NCBI RefSeq assembly: GCF_002277025.1
Contig: NZ_NIWD01000009.1
Location: forward strand, 1 to 64,000
Direction: 5' to 3'
Length of the DNA stretch: 64,000 nt
Source: Sphingopyxis sp. GW247-27LB
Lineage (GTDB): Bacteria > Pseudomonadota > Alphaproteobacteria > Sphingomonadales > Sphingomonadaceae
In this document: piece by piece, positions 25,730 to 34,651 of the stretch
How positions within the stretch are numbered: position 1 is the stretch's first letter
Layout of the letters: each line of letters begins with the position of its first letter
Position numbers and translations under genes: made by a program
The notes under the pieces: model-generated
The model's database searches: none
Seen by the model: only the letters and a program-made list of their open reading frames with translations
Told to the model about the DNA's origin: nothing

Positions 25730-27916
25730 ATGGCCATCCAGATTCGCACCTCGCTCGACGAAATCGACACCGCGGAGGGCTATGTCCCGCACCGCCCCGC
25801 GCGCCCCGACAAGGTCGAGGGCGGCAAGCGGTTCGAGCTGGTCAGCGACTATCAGCCCGCGGGCGACCAGCCGACCGCGATCGAGGAACTGGTGACGACC
25901 GCCCGGACGGGCGAGCGCGACCAGGTGCTGCTCGGCGTCACCGGATCGGGCAAGACCTTCACCATGGCGAAGGTCATCGACGAGCTCCAGCGCCCCGCCC
26001 TCATCCTCGCGCCCAACAAGATTCTCGCGGCGCAGCTCTATGGCGAGTTCAAGAGCTTCTTTCCGAACAACGCGGTCGAATATTTCGTCAGCTATTACGA
26101 CTATTACCAGCCCGAGGCCTATGTGCCGCGCTCCGACACCTACATCGAAAAAGAGTCGAGCGTGAACGAGGCGATCGACCGGATGCGCCATTCCGCGACG
26201 CGCGCGCTGCTCGAACGCGACGACGTGATCATCGTCGCGTCGGTGTCGTGCCTTTACGGCATCGGGTCGGTCGAGACCTATTCGGCGATGATCTTCGATT
26301 TGAAGAAGGGCCAGGTCGTCGACAATCGCGAGATCATCCGCAAGCTCGTCGCGCTGCAATACAAGCGCAACGATCAGGCCTTCGCGCGCGGCAACTTCCG
26401 CGTGCGCGGGGACTCTCTGGAGATCTTCCCCTCGCACTATGAGGATATGGCGTGGCGCGTCAGCTTCTTCGGCGACGAGATCGAGGAGATCACCGAGTTC
26501 GACCCGCTGACCGGCAAGAAGATCGCAACCCTGAATTACGTCCGCATCTATGCGAACAGCCACTATGTGACGCCCGGCCCGACGCTCAAGCAGGCGACCG
26601 AGGCGATCCGCCACGAACTCGCCGAGCGGCTGAAGGAGCTCGAGGCCGAGGGCCGGCTGCTCGAAGCCCAGCGCCTCGAACAGCGCACCCATTTCGACCT
26701 CGAGATGATCGCCGCGACGGGGTCGTGCGCGGGGATCGAGAATTACAGCCGCTTCCTCACCGGCCGCATGCCCGGCGAGCCACCGCCGACCCTGTTCGAA
26801 TATCTGCCCGACAATGCGCTGCTGTTCGTCGACGAGAGCCACCAGACGATCCCGCAGATCGGCGCGATGTCGAAGGGCGACCATCGCCGCAAGATCACGC
26901 TCGCCGAATATGGCTTCCGCCTGCCCTCCTGCATCGACAACCGGCCGCTGCGCTTCGCCGAATGGGATCTGATGCGCCCGCAGACGGTCAGCGTGTCGGC
27001 GACGCCGGGGACCTGGGAGATGGACCGCACCCAGGGCATTTTCGCCGAGCAGGTGATCCGCCCCACCGGCCTCATCGACCCGCCGGTCGAGATCAAGCCG
27101 GTCGAGGAGCAGGTCGACGACCTGATCGCCGAGGCGAAGAAGACCGCGGCGGCTGGCTACCGCACGCTCGTGACGACGCTCACCAAGCGGATGGCCGAGG
27201 ACCTGACCGAGTTCCTCCACGAAGCGGGGCTCAAGGTCCGCTACATGCACTCTGACGTCGAGACACTGGAGCGCATCGAAATCATCCGCGACCTCCGCCT
27301 CGGGGTGTTCGATGTGCTCGTCGGGATCAACCTGCTGCGCGAAGGGCTCGACATTCCCGAATGCGGGCTGGTCGCGATCCTCGACGCCGACAAGGAAGGC
27401 TTTCTGCGCAGCGAGACCAGCCTCGTCCAGACGATCGGCCGCGCCGCGCGCAACGTCGACGGCCGCGTCATCCTCTACGCCGACCGCATCACCGGCAGCA
27501 TGGAACGCGCGATGCGCGAGACAGACCGCCGCCGCGAAAAGCAGCAGGCGTATAACGACGAACACGGCATCACCCCGACGACGATCAAGCGCAACATCGG
27601 CGACATCATCGCGCATGTCGCGTCGAAGGATCAGGTGACGATCGACCTCGGCGACGACAAGCCCGACCATATGGTCGGCCACAATTTGCGCGCCTATATC
27701 GCCGACCTCGAAAAGAGGATGCGCGACGCGGCGGCCGATTTGGAATTCGAGGAAGCCGGGCGGTTGCGCGACGAAATCCGCAAGCTGGAGGCCGACGAAC
27801 TGGGACTGCCGGCGGACCAGCAAGTGGCGCCGCGGGTCGGGCGCTCGAACGAGGGCAAGCCCGGCACGCGCAAGGGGCGCTTCGGGAAACAGAGCCGTAC
27901 GAAGTGGGGGCGTTGA
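25730..27916 (+). CDS. uvrB: excinuclease ABC subunit B
   Basis: About 728 residues from [13 protein letters not shown]. Walker [11 protein letters not shown], the beta-hairpin tyrosines in [17 protein letters not shown], the DEAD-like box VDESHQT, helicase motif [11 protein letters not shown] and a C-terminal UVR motif ([20 protein letters not shown]) are all present. It verifies DNA damage delivered by UvrA and recruits UvrC. The frame is open back to 25658, but the family start fits 25730. No LexA box is visible just upstream. Confidence 0.96.
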   Translation: MAIQIRTSLDEIDTAEGYVPHRPARPDKVEGGKRFELVSDYQPAGDQPTAIEELVTTARTGERDQVLLGVTGSGKTFTMAKVIDELQRPALILAPNKILAAQLYGEFKSFFPNNAVEYFVSYYDYYQPEAYVPRSDTYIEKESSVNEAIDRMRHSATRALLERDDVIIVASVSCLYGIGSVETYSAMIFDLKKGQVVDNREIIRKLVALQYKRNDQAFARGNFRVRGDSLEIFPSHYEDMAWRVSFFGDEIEEITEFDPLTGKKIATLNYVRIYANSHYVTPGPTLKQATEAIRHELAERLKELEAEGRLLEAQRLEQRTHFDLEMIAATGSCAGIENYSRFLTGRMPGEPPPTLFEYLPDNALLFVDESHQTIPQIGAMSKGDHRRKITLAEYGFRLPSCIDNRPLRFAEWDLMRPQTVSVSATPGTWEMDRTQGIFAEQVIRPTGLIDPPVEIKPVEEQVDDLIAEAKKTAAAGYRTLVTTLTKRMAEDLTEFLHEAGLKVRYMHSDVETLERIEIIRDLRLGVFDVLVGINLLREGLDIPECGLVAILDADKEGFLRSETSLVQTIGRAARNVDGRVILYADRITGSMERAMRETDRRREKQQAYNDEHGITPTTIKRNIGDIIAHVASKDQVTIDLGDDKPDHMVGHNLRAYIADLEKRMRDAAADLEFEEAGRLRDEIRKLEADELGLPADQQVAPRVGRSNEGKPGTRKGRFGKQSRTKWGR

Positions 27917-27941
27917 CTATTTTCTCTATCTGAGATAGATT
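27913..27941 (+). promoter_or_regulatory. promoter with palindromic operator before the RAMA-HigBA cassette
   Basis: TTGACT (27913-27918), 17 bases, TAGATT (27936-27941). The -35 overlaps the uvrB stop codon. The palindrome CTATCTGAGATAG (27926-27938) overlaps the -10, as expected for an autoregulated toxin-antitoxin operon. Confidence 0.5.
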
Positions 27942-27963
27942 GCCGACTATTAGGGGAATCGGC

Positions 27964-28398
27964 ATGCAAATCGAGATAGATTTTGAGGTCTGGCAGGCGC
28001 TCACGGCTAGACTCCAGAACGAAAGAGACAATTACAACGAGGCGATTCGCCGTTTGCTGAATTTGCCAGCCACGGAAGTAAGCCCTGGTTTCGGCGAAAT
28101 TGACACGCCCGGCCTTCCGGATACCCTCCCCCTCCCAGGCGGAAGCACCGTCAGCGGCGCTTGGTTTTCCAACGTGTTTTTTCCCGACGGGACGTTTTTT
28201 AGGGCTACTTATAAAGGGCGTACTCATCGTGCACAGATCAGAGGGTCTCAGTGGATCGATGAGTTTGGGAATATCCGGACCAGCCCCTCTGATGCTGCCA
28301 GCGCAATCTCGCGAACGAATGTAAACGGATGGCGTTTTTGGTACGTTCGGCGCCCGATCGACGAGGATTGGGTGAGGATGGACGCCCTCAAGTCATGA
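27964..28398 (+). CDS. RAMA/DUF4357-like protein with SeqA-like N-terminal helix region
   Basis: About 144 residues. MQIEIDFEVWQALTARLQ with EAIRRLLNLP resembles a ribbon-helix-helix/SeqA-type N-terminus. The C-terminus, GSQWIDEFGNIRTSPSDAAS then NGWRFWYVRRP, resembles RAMA or DUF4357 domains, thought to read modified DNA. The codon mix is clearly less GC-rich at third positions than the neighbours, a sign of transfer. Its stop overlaps the next start (ATGA). It is the first gene of a three-gene cassette inserted after uvrB. Function inferred from domains only. Confidence 0.65.
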   Translation: MQIEIDFEVWQALTARLQNERDNYNEAIRRLLNLPATEVSPGFGEIDTPGLPDTLPLPGGSTVSGAWFSNVFFPDGTFFRATYKGRTHRAQIRGSQWIDEFGNIRTSPSDAASAISRTNVNGWRFWYVRRPIDEDWVRMDALKS

Positions 28399-28760
28399 CC
28401 CGAAACCTTGACAATTCTCAAAACGTCCTCTATATAGGACAAGCCTACCGGCTGTTAGAAACAACCGAATTTGCCCGTTGGCTTGGCTCGTTGCGAGACA
28501 TTCGGGCGGTTGCGAGAATCGCCGACCGCCTGAAGCGCGCGTCGAATGGCAATTTCGGAGACCATAAGTCCGTCAAGGGCGGCGTGTTCGAAATGCGGAT
28601 CGACTACGGACCGGGTTATCGGGTTTATTTCTTCCGCCGCGGCACCGAGCTTGTCATCCTGCTGTGCGGTGGCGACAAGCGCAGTCAGAATGAGGATATT
28701 GCCCGCGCAAAGCGGTTGAAGGAAGAAATCGAAAGCCGTGACGAAGCTCCGACCATTTGA
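28395..28760 (+). CDS. RelE/HigB-type toxin (addiction-module killer family)
   Basis: About 121 residues from MTRNLDNSQNVLY. The core EFARWLGSLRDIRAVARIADRL, then GGVFEMRIDYGPGYRVYFFRRGTELVILLCGGDKR, is the pattern of the phage-derived Gp49-like/HigB subgroup of RelE-fold mRNA interferases. The start is set by the ATGA overlap with the previous gene. The antitoxin follows with a 23-base overlap, so toxin precedes antitoxin, the HigBA order. Confidence 0.87.
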   Translation: MTRNLDNSQNVLYIGQAYRLLETTEFARWLGSLRDIRAVARIADRLKRASNGNFGDHKSVKGGVFEMRIDYGPGYRVYFFRRGTELVILLCGGDKRSQNEDIARAKRLKEEIESRDEAPTI

Positions 28761-29025
28761 TGCAGCAAGCTACCTCACGACCGAGGAGCATATTCTCCAT
28801 TATCTGGAAGCGGCACTGGAGGGCAATGATCCCAAGCATATCGCCAGCGCGCTCGGCGACGTCGCACGCTCAAAGGGCATGAGCGAAATTGCGCGTAAGG
28901 CGGGCCTCGGACGACAGGCGCTCTACAACGCGCTGTCGGAAAACGGCAATCCGACGCTCGAAACCTTGACCGCGGTGCTCGACGCGCTGGGGCTGCAATT
29001 GACGGTGCAGCCCAAGGCGGCGTGA
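28738..29025 (+). CDS. HigA-type helix-turn-helix antitoxin
   Basis: A 95-residue addiction-module antidote: SYLTTEEHILHYLEAALE, then SEIARKAGLGRQALYNALSENGNPTLETLTAVLDALG, an Xre helix-turn-helix. It starts at GTG inside the end of the toxin gene. It probably neutralises the toxin by direct binding and represses the operon at the palindrome upstream. Confidence 0.85.
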   Translation: MTKLRPFDAASYLTTEEHILHYLEAALEGNDPKHIASALGDVARSKGMSEIARKAGLGRQALYNALSENGNPTLETLTAVLDALGLQLTVQPKAA

Positions 29026-29066
29026 CAGGGTTCGGGGACGGACCTGCCGGCCCCGCCCAATTCAGC

Positions 29067-29513
29067 TCAGCGCAGCACTCCCGCGGCCGTCTGGCGCCGG
29101 GCGTAATAGAGCAGCGCGATCGCGATCACCCAGATGACCAGCGTCGTCCACATCGGGCCGGGACCGAACAATTCCGTCGGATCGACCGAAGACAGCCCGA
29201 ACTGAGAGAAGGTGCTGACCGCGAGGCCCGCGAGCGACACGATGAAGGCCGTGACCGCATGGCGGCTGCGCAGCAGCAGCAGCAGCGATCCGGCGAACGC
29301 CCCCCACACCCCAAAGGCCCACGCCGCGGTGGCCCAGCCCGGAAATGTGTCGAAATAAGCGATCTGCTCGGGCGTCAGCTGCGCGAAGTCCCTCAGCCAC
29401 CACATATTCTTCATGTTGGTCATCGTATAGTCGGTCACGGCGAAGCCGCTCCACAACAAGGACAGCACTCCGACGACCCACAAGTGCCACGGCGTTTTGA
29501 CGATGCTATTCAT
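29067..29513 (-). CDS. small four-helix inner-membrane protein
   Basis: About 148 residues from MNSIVKTPWHLWVVG. Four hydrophobic stretches are visible (near 8-25, 65-85, 90-108 and 125-140) with the sequence MKNMWWLRDFAQLTPEQIAYF in the first loop. No enzymatic motif. Similar short membrane proteins are common in sphingomonads with no known function. The start is taken at the ATG next to the first membrane helix. Confidence 0.7.
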   Translation of the reverse strand: MNSIVKTPWHLWVVGVLSLLWSGFAVTDYTMTNMKNMWWLRDFAQLTPEQIAYFDTFPGWATAAWAFGVWGAFAGSLLLLLRSRHAVTAFIVSLAGLAVSTFSQFGLSSVDPTELFGPGPMWTTLVIWVIAIALLYYARRQTAAGVLR

Positions 29514-29637
29514 GGCGAACCCCTCCCCATTGAACCGGCGCAATCTACCACGCTTCGGCCCCGTGCGGAACTGTATTATTTTGTCAGGACAGCGCAGGGC
29601 TCTTGGCAAGCGCCCGCCGCCGCGCGATAGGCGCGCG

Positions 29638-30333
29638 ATGTGCGTCGTCGCCCTTGCCTGGCGGGTCCATCCGGACTGGCCGTTGATCCTCGTCGGCAAT
29701 CGCGACGAGTTTCACGAACGCCCCAGCGCCGCGCTCGCCGCATGGGACGACGGCAGCGGTATCGTCGCGGGACGCGATCTGCAGGCCGGCGGCACCTGGC
29801 TGGGCGCACACGGCCCGAGCGGACGCGTCGTCGTCGTGACCAACGTGCGGGGCGCCATGCCCGATCCGGCGAAGGAATCGCGCGGCGCGCTCGTCGTCGA
29901 CATGCTGCGCGGCGAGGGGCGCTTCGCCGACCCGGCTGCGGCCGATCTCGATCGTTTCAACGCCTTCAACCTGTTCGCGGTGGACGGCGAGGCGCGCCTG
30001 CTCACCAACCGGCCGGGCGCGCGCATCCTGTCGCTGGAACCCGGCGTCCATGCGCTCGCCAACGAGCCGATCGACCGGCCCTGCCCGCGCGCCGAGCGGC
30101 TGCGCGCGGCGCTCGGCGCGGTGGTCGACGCCGGCATCGCCCCCGACGGCCTGCTCGACACGCTGACGGCGACGAGCGACCCGGCGCTGTTCCTGCGCGG
30201 CGAGGTCTATGGCACGCGCTGCTCGACACTGATCGCGGTCGCCGCCGACGGCACCGCGCGGGTCACCGAGCGCCGATACGAAGCGGGCGGCCGTCCCGAT
30301 GGAACCACCGCGCTGGACTTTCCGATCGGGTGA
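29638..30333 (+). CDS. NRDE/TANGO2-family protein
   Basis: A 231-residue protein beginning MCVVALAWRVHPDWPLILVG followed by NRDE, the motif that names the family; the Cys2 start is characteristic. Eukaryotic TANGO2 members affect heme or acyl-CoA homeostasis; the bacterial role is unclear. The frame runs upstream to 29497, but the family consistently starts MC. No operon partner is evident; a dispersed repeat follows the stop. Confidence 0.85.
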   Translation: MCVVALAWRVHPDWPLILVGNRDEFHERPSAALAAWDDGSGIVAGRDLQAGGTWLGAHGPSGRVVVVTNVRGAMPDPAKESRGALVVDMLRGEGRFADPAAADLDRFNAFNLFAVDGEARLLTNRPGARILSLEPGVHALANEPIDRPCPRAERLRAALGAVVDAGIAPDGLLDTLTATSDPALFLRGEVYGTRCSTLIAVAADGTARVTERRYEAGGRPDGTTALDFPIG

Positions 30334-30344
30334 AGGTCTGGAAA

Positions 30345-30500
30345 CGGCCGGTAGGGCCCATACCTTCTCCCCTCCCTAAAAGGGAGGGGCTGGGGGTGGG
30401 TAGCCGCCGAAGGCGGCGTTCTTTCGTGGGCTCGCTCCGCTCGCGCACCCACCCCTACCCCTCCCTGAAAGGGAGGGGAATGGCTCAAATCCACTCCGAA
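30345..30500. repeat. dispersed repeat family 3 (CCCCTCCC...GGGAGGGG), copy 1
   Basis: About 150 bases with nested inverted pieces: CTCCCCTCCC/GGGAGGGG arms, CCGCCGAAGGCGG and GGCTCGCTCCGCTCGCG. An inverted copy with matching flanks (GGCTCAAATCC on one side, CGGCCGG on the other) is at 60340-60495. Confidence 0.8.
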
Positions 30501-30561
30501 GCAGGCGCCCTCGCTTGCGCTTGCAATCGATATAACCCCCTCCAACGGAGGGGTCGGCCGG

Positions 30562-31098
30562 TCACTTCGGCGCCAGCACCATCAGCATCTGGCGGCCCTC
30601 GGTGCGGGGGTGCGCCTCGACCTTCGCGACCTCGGCAGTCATCTCGGCGACGCGCTGGAGGACGTTGAGGCCCAGCTGGGTGTGGCTCATCTCGCGGCCG
30701 CGGAAGCGCATGGTCATTTTGACCTTGTCGCCTTCCTCAAGGAAGTCGAAGACCTTCTTCATCTTCACATCGAAATCATGATCGTCGATGTTCGGACGCA
30801 TCTTGATCTCTTTGATCTCCTGCGTCTTCTGGCTCTTGCGCGCCAGATTCGCCTTTTTCTGCGCTTCGTATTTGAATTTGCCGACGTCGAGGAACTTGCA
30901 CACCGGCGGATCGGCGTTCGGGGACACTTCGACCAGATCGAGACCGACTTCGGCCGCCTGTTCGATCGCTTCGGCAGTCAGCATTACGCCCAGATTTTCG
31001 CCTTCCTCGTCGATCACGCGGACCTTGGGGGAGGCGATGAATTCATTGTATCGCGGGCCGTTCTTGGGCGGTGTTGGTCCAAGCGGGCGGCGGGTCAT
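30562..31098 (-). CDS. infC: translation initiation factor IF-3
   Basis: About 178 residues. N-domain [20 protein letters not shown] and [20 protein letters not shown], linker [13 protein letters not shown]-domain with [10 protein letters not shown] and [10 protein letters not shown]. It keeps the 30S subunit free and checks initiator tRNA pairing. The ATG at 31098 is used here, but it sits 20 bases from the only AGGAG site (31119-31123). An ATA codon at 31108-31110 lies at the ideal distance, and infC genes often use such rare starts for self-control, so the true start may be four codons upstream. Confidence 0.93.
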   Translation of the reverse strand: MTRRPLGPTPPKNGPRYNEFIASPKVRVIDEEGENLGVMLTAEAIEQAAEVGLDLVEVSPNADPPVCKFLDVGKFKYEAQKKANLARKSQKTQEIKEIKMRPNIDDHDFDVKMKKVFDFLEEGDKVKMTMRFRGREMSHTQLGLNVLQRVAEMTAEVAKVEAHPRTEGRQMLMVLAPK

Positions 31099-31271
31099 GG
31101 GCGGGCGTATAGCTGTATCTCCTGAAATCATTGACGGGCGAGCGCGGCGCATCGCCATGCGGCGCGTCTCGCGCTCATATAGTGAACGCGGGCGCGTCGT
31201 AAAGGCTGCCTGTGGCAAAGCGACCGCAGTTTTCGCCCGACTGTGGCGGTGATGTCACGCCCCGGCGGCTG

Positions 31272-32483
31272 TCACCACTTCGTCGGGGCGGGGTCGACGA
31301 CGCGGAATCCGCCCGCGCCGACTTCGCTGACCTCGAGCGCGCGCACCGCGATCCCGCGTTTGTCGAAACGGAAAATCCCGTCGATCCCGCCGAACCCGTC
31401 GGGCGCCAGCAAGCGGCCCGTCGGGAAGTTCGTCCCCGGCTTCCACTCGCGCGCGATTCGCACCGTCAGCAACACCGCATCGTAGCCGAGGCTCGACAGG
31501 CGGTAAGGCGCCTTGCCGTAGCGCTGGCGGTACTGCGTCGCCATCTGGCCATAGAGGCCGTCGGACACGCTGGCGAACCAGGCACCGCGCATCGCCGCGC
31601 TGCTGCCCAGCGAGGCATCGGTGTTCCAGCGCTCGGTGCCGAGGATCTGCCGGTCGCCATTGCTCTTGATCACCGGCACCGCGCGCACCGCATTGCCGCC
31701 GGCGTCGGCGATCAGCACCGCGTCCATCTCGCCCGCATTGGCGAGACGCCGCGCCGCGCCCGACATCGCCGCCGCGCTATGATCATAGGATTCGACGGCG
31801 ACGAGCGTGCCCCCGGCATCGGCGACCGCCGAGCGGAAGGCGGCGGCCGAGCGCTCGCCATAGACATTCTTGGGCACCAGCGCGCCGAAGCGCACATGCC
31901 CCTTGCCGCGCGCATAGGAGACGACGCGCTCGACCGACTGGCCGGGCACGAAGCCCATGATGAAGACGCCGTTGCCGGCGACGCTGCTGTCGTTCGAGAA
32001 GCTGATCACCGGCACCTTCGCCCCGCGTGCGATCGGGGCGACCGCGGCGACATCCTCGCTGAGCAGCGGCCCGAGGATCAGCTTGTTGCCGTCGGCGACC
32101 GCCTGCCGCGCGGCGGCGGCGGCGCCGAGCGCGGTGTCGTAGGTGGTGATGCGGACCTTTTCGGCGCGCGACGCCAGCAGCGCCATCGTCGTCGCATTGG
32201 CGATCGCGGTGCCGACATCGGCGTTGGCGCCCGTCTCGGGCACCAGCAGCGCGACGCGGTGGCGGTCGGTATCGGTCGGCAGACCGGGTTCGATCGTGTC
32301 TGGCTTTTCGGGCGGCGGCGGCGGACCCGCGGTTTTCGGCACGACCTGGCACGCCGCGAGCAGTCCGCCGAGCGCCAGAACGCCCAGCCCGCGCAGCATA
32401 TGCCGCCGCGGCGACGCATTGTCTTGGCGCCGGACGGCAGTTTCTGCCATTTTCGGCGTCATGCCGGATTCGACCATTTCCAA
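31272..32483 (-). CDS. penicillin-binding protein activator (LppC/LpoA-like lipoprotein)
   Basis: A 403-residue periplasmic-binding-fold protein. GVLALGGLLAACQ near residues 34-46 is a lipoprotein signal. From 75 onward it looks like a type I ligand-binding fold (VALLVPETGANADVG, LILGPLLSEDVAAVAPIA). In alphaproteobacteria this gene typically sits divergent from rsmI, as here, and is linked to activation of class A penicillin-binding proteins in the envelope. An inner start nearer the signal peptide (MLRGLG) is possible. Confidence 0.83.
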   Translation of the reverse strand: MEMVESGMTPKMAETAVRRQDNASPRRHMLRGLGVLALGGLLAACQVVPKTAGPPPPPEKPDTIEPGLPTDTDRHRVALLVPETGANADVGTAIANATTMALLASRAEKVRITTYDTALGAAAAARQAVADGNKLILGPLLSEDVAAVAPIARGAKVPVISFSNDSSVAGNGVFIMGFVPGQSVERVVSYARGKGHVRFGALVPKNVYGERSAAAFRSAVADAGGTLVAVESYDHSAAAMSGAARRLANAGEMDAVLIADAGGNAVRAVPVIKSNGDRQILGTERWNTDASLGSSAAMRGAWFASVSDGLYGQMATQYRQRYGKAPYRLSSLGYDAVLLTVRIAREWKPGTNFPTGRLLAPDGFGGIDGIFRFDKRGIAVRALEVSEVGAGGFRVVDPAPTKW

Positions 32484-33321
32484 TTCTCCCTTGCCCGGTC
32501 TCTATATCGTGGCGACCCCCATCGGCAACCTCGGCGACATCAGCGCGCGCGCCGCATCGGTGCTGGCGCGCGCCGACCTGATCGCGGCCGAAGACACGCG
32601 GGTGACCGCGAAGCTGCTGTCGCATCTGGGTTTGCGTGTTCCGATGACCCCCTATCACGATCACAGCGACGAACGCACCCGCGCCGCCTTGGTTGCGCAG
32701 ATGGCCGACAAAGTCGTGGTCCTGGTGTCGGACGCCGGAACACCGCTGATTTCGGACCCCGGCTACAAACTCGTGCGCGACGCCCGCGCGGCGGGGCGGC
32801 TTGTCATCACCCTGCCCGGCCCCTGCGCCGCGATCGCCGCGATCACCCTGTCGGGACTGCCAAGCGACCGCTTCCTCTTCGCCGGTTTCCTGCCCTCGAA
32901 GGCGAAGGCGCGCGCCGACACGATCGCCGAGTTCGCGGGGCTGCGCGCCAGCCTCGTCTTCTACGAAAGCGGGCCGCGCCTCGGCGCGTCGCTCGCCGCG
33001 CTCGCCGGGGGGCTCGGCAACCGCGACGCGGCGGTCGCGCGCGAGATCACCAAGCTCTACGAGGAATGCGTGACCGGCCCCCTCGCCGAGCTCGCGGCGC
33101 GCTACGCCGAGGCGACGCCCAAGGGCGAGATCGTGATCGTCGTCGCGCCGCCCGCCGACGGCGTCGCCGAAGAGGCCGACGACGCGACCATCGATACGGC
33201 GCTGCGCGCGGCGCTGGCCGAGCAGCCGGTCGCCAAGGCCGCGAAGGAGGTGGCGAAGCGCTTCGGGCGCGACCGGCACGATCTCTACGCCCGCGCGCTG
33301 ACGCTGAAGGGAGGCGAATGA
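32461..33321 (+). CDS. rsmI: 16S rRNA (cytidine1402-2'-O)-methyltransferase
   Basis: About 286 residues of the tetrapyrrole-methylase fold: GLYIVATPIGNLGDIS, AAEDTRVTAKLLSHLG, VVLVSDAGTPLISDPGYKLV and FAGFLPSK are all standard RsmI blocks. It methylates C1402 of 16S rRNA using SAM. The ATG at 32461 overlaps the divergent lppC-like start by 23 bases. Its stop overlaps yraN (ATGA). A frame open further upstream is antisense to the lipoprotein gene and is ignored. Confidence 0.94.
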   Translation: MPDSTISNSPLPGLYIVATPIGNLGDISARAASVLARADLIAAEDTRVTAKLLSHLGLRVPMTPYHDHSDERTRAALVAQMADKVVVLVSDAGTPLISDPGYKLVRDARAAGRLVITLPGPCAAIAAITLSGLPSDRFLFAGFLPSKAKARADTIAEFAGLRASLVFYESGPRLGASLAALAGGLGNRDAAVAREITKLYEECVTGPLAELAARYAEATPKGEIVIVVAPPADGVAEEADDATIDTALRAALAEQPVAKAAKEVAKRFGRDRHDLYARALTLKGGE

Positions 33322-33668
33322 ACCGCGCCGCCGCCGAAGCGCGCGGGCGCCGGGCCGAGCGCCGCGCCGCCTGGTGGCTGCGCCTCCACGGCTGGCGCAT
33401 CGTCGGCCGGCGGCTGCGCGTGCCGGTGGGCGAGGTCGACCTGGTCGCGCGGCGTGGGCGCACGATCGCCTTCGTCGAGGTGAAGTGGCGCGACCGCGCC
33501 GAAGATCTCGACCATGCGATCGACGAATATCGGTTGCGCCGCGTCGCGGCGGCGGCGGAAATGCTGAGCCCGCGCTTCGCGCGCGCCGCCGACAGCATCC
33601 GGATCGACGTGATGCTCCTTGCGCCGGGGCGCCTGCCGCGCCATCTGGTCCACGTCTGGCAACCCTAG
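33318..33668 (+). CDS. YraN/UPF0102 family putative endonuclease
   Basis: A 116-residue protein of the UPF0102 family: RGRRAERRAAWWLRLHGWRIV, VGEVDLVARRGRTIAFVEVKWR gives the E-x-D...E-x-K pattern of the PD-(D/E)XK fold. Biological role is not established. It starts within the rsmI stop (ATGA) and is followed nine bases later by gshB, the usual rsmI-yraN-gshB order of this group. Confidence 0.9.
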   Translation: MNRAAAEARGRRAERRAAWWLRLHGWRIVGRRLRVPVGEVDLVARRGRTIAFVEVKWRDRAEDLDHAIDEYRLRRVAAAAEMLSPRFARAADSIRIDVMLLAPGRLPRHLVHVWQP

Positions 33669-33677
33669 GAGACCCCG

Positions 33678-34628
33678 ATGACCCTGCGCGCCGCGGTGCA
33701 AATGGACCCGATGGACGGCATCAACATCGCCGGCGACAGCAGCTTCGCCCTGATGCTGAGCGCGCAGGAACGCGGCTACAGCCTCTATCATTACGACGTG
33801 CGCTCGCTGACCTGGGAGGCGGGGCGGCTGACCACGCGCGCGCACCCGGTTCTCGACGTCCAGCGCGAAACGGGCGCGCATTACCGCTTCGGCGACGCGC
33901 TGACCCTCGACCTCGGCCGCGACGTCGACGTCGTGCTGATGCGGCAGGACCCGCCCTTCGACCTCGGTTATCTGACCGGCACCTGGCTGCTCGAACGGAT
34001 CGCGCATGAGACGCTCGTCGTCAACAACCCCGTCTCGGTCCGCAACGCCCCCGAAAAGGTGTTCGTGCTCGATTTCGCCGACTATATGCCGCCGACAATG
34101 GTGACCCGCGACCTCGAGGCGGTCAAAGATTTCCACAAACGTTACGGCGCCTTGGTCATCAAGCCCCTGCACGGCAACGGCGGCAAGGCGGTGTTCCGCA
34201 TCGACGAGGCCGGGACCAACCTCGGCGCGCTCGTCGAGATGTTCGGACAGGTGTGGCCCGAACCCTTCATGGTCCAGCAGTTCCTGCCCAGCGTGCGCGA
34301 AGGCGACAAGCGCATCGTGCTGATCGATGGCGAGGTGGCGGGCGCGATCAACCGCAAGCCCGGCGAGGGCGAGTTCCGCTCGAACCTCGCGGTCGGCGGT
34401 TATGCCGAGGCGGCCGAACTGAGCCCGCGCGAAAAGGAAATCTGCGCCGCGCTCGGCCCGAAACTCAGGGAGCGCGGGCTGATCTTCGTCGGCATAGACG
34501 TGATCGGGGGCGAATGGCTGACCGAGATCAACGTCACCTCGCCCACCGGCATCGTCGCGATCGATCGCTTCAACGGCACCGACACGGCGGCGATGATCTG
34601 GGACACGATCGCGCGGCGGATCGGCTGA
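33678..34628 (+). CDS. gshB: glutathione synthetase
   Basis: A 316-residue ATP-grasp enzyme joining gamma-glutamylcysteine and glycine. Typical blocks: MDPMDGINIAGDSSFALML, MRQDPPFDLGYLT, KPLHGNGGKAVFRI and EINVTSPTGIVAIDRFNG. Full length. It is third in the rsmI-yraN-gshB run, with a GGAGA site before the ATG. Confidence 0.96.
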   Translation: MTLRAAVQMDPMDGINIAGDSSFALMLSAQERGYSLYHYDVRSLTWEAGRLTTRAHPVLDVQRETGAHYRFGDALTLDLGRDVDVVLMRQDPPFDLGYLTGTWLLERIAHETLVVNNPVSVRNAPEKVFVLDFADYMPPTMVTRDLEAVKDFHKRYGALVIKPLHGNGGKAVFRIDEAGTNLGALVEMFGQVWPEPFMVQQFLPSVREGDKRIVLIDGEVAGAINRKPGEGEFRSNLAVGGYAEAAELSPREKEICAALGPKLRERGLIFVGIDVIGGEWLTEINVTSPTGIVAIDRFNGTDTAAMIWDTIARRIG

Positions 34629-34651
34629 CGCCCGCCGGCGTAAACTTTCGC

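Noticed and set aside
24694..25770. 358-codon minus-strand frame over the 24.7-25.7 kb gap
   Set aside because: It overlaps the DUF3617 lipoprotein in another frame, and the gap shows strong RNA-like hairpins instead of coding signals.
25637..27823. 728-codon minus-strand open frame
   Set aside because: Antisense shadow of uvrB, with no protein-family features.
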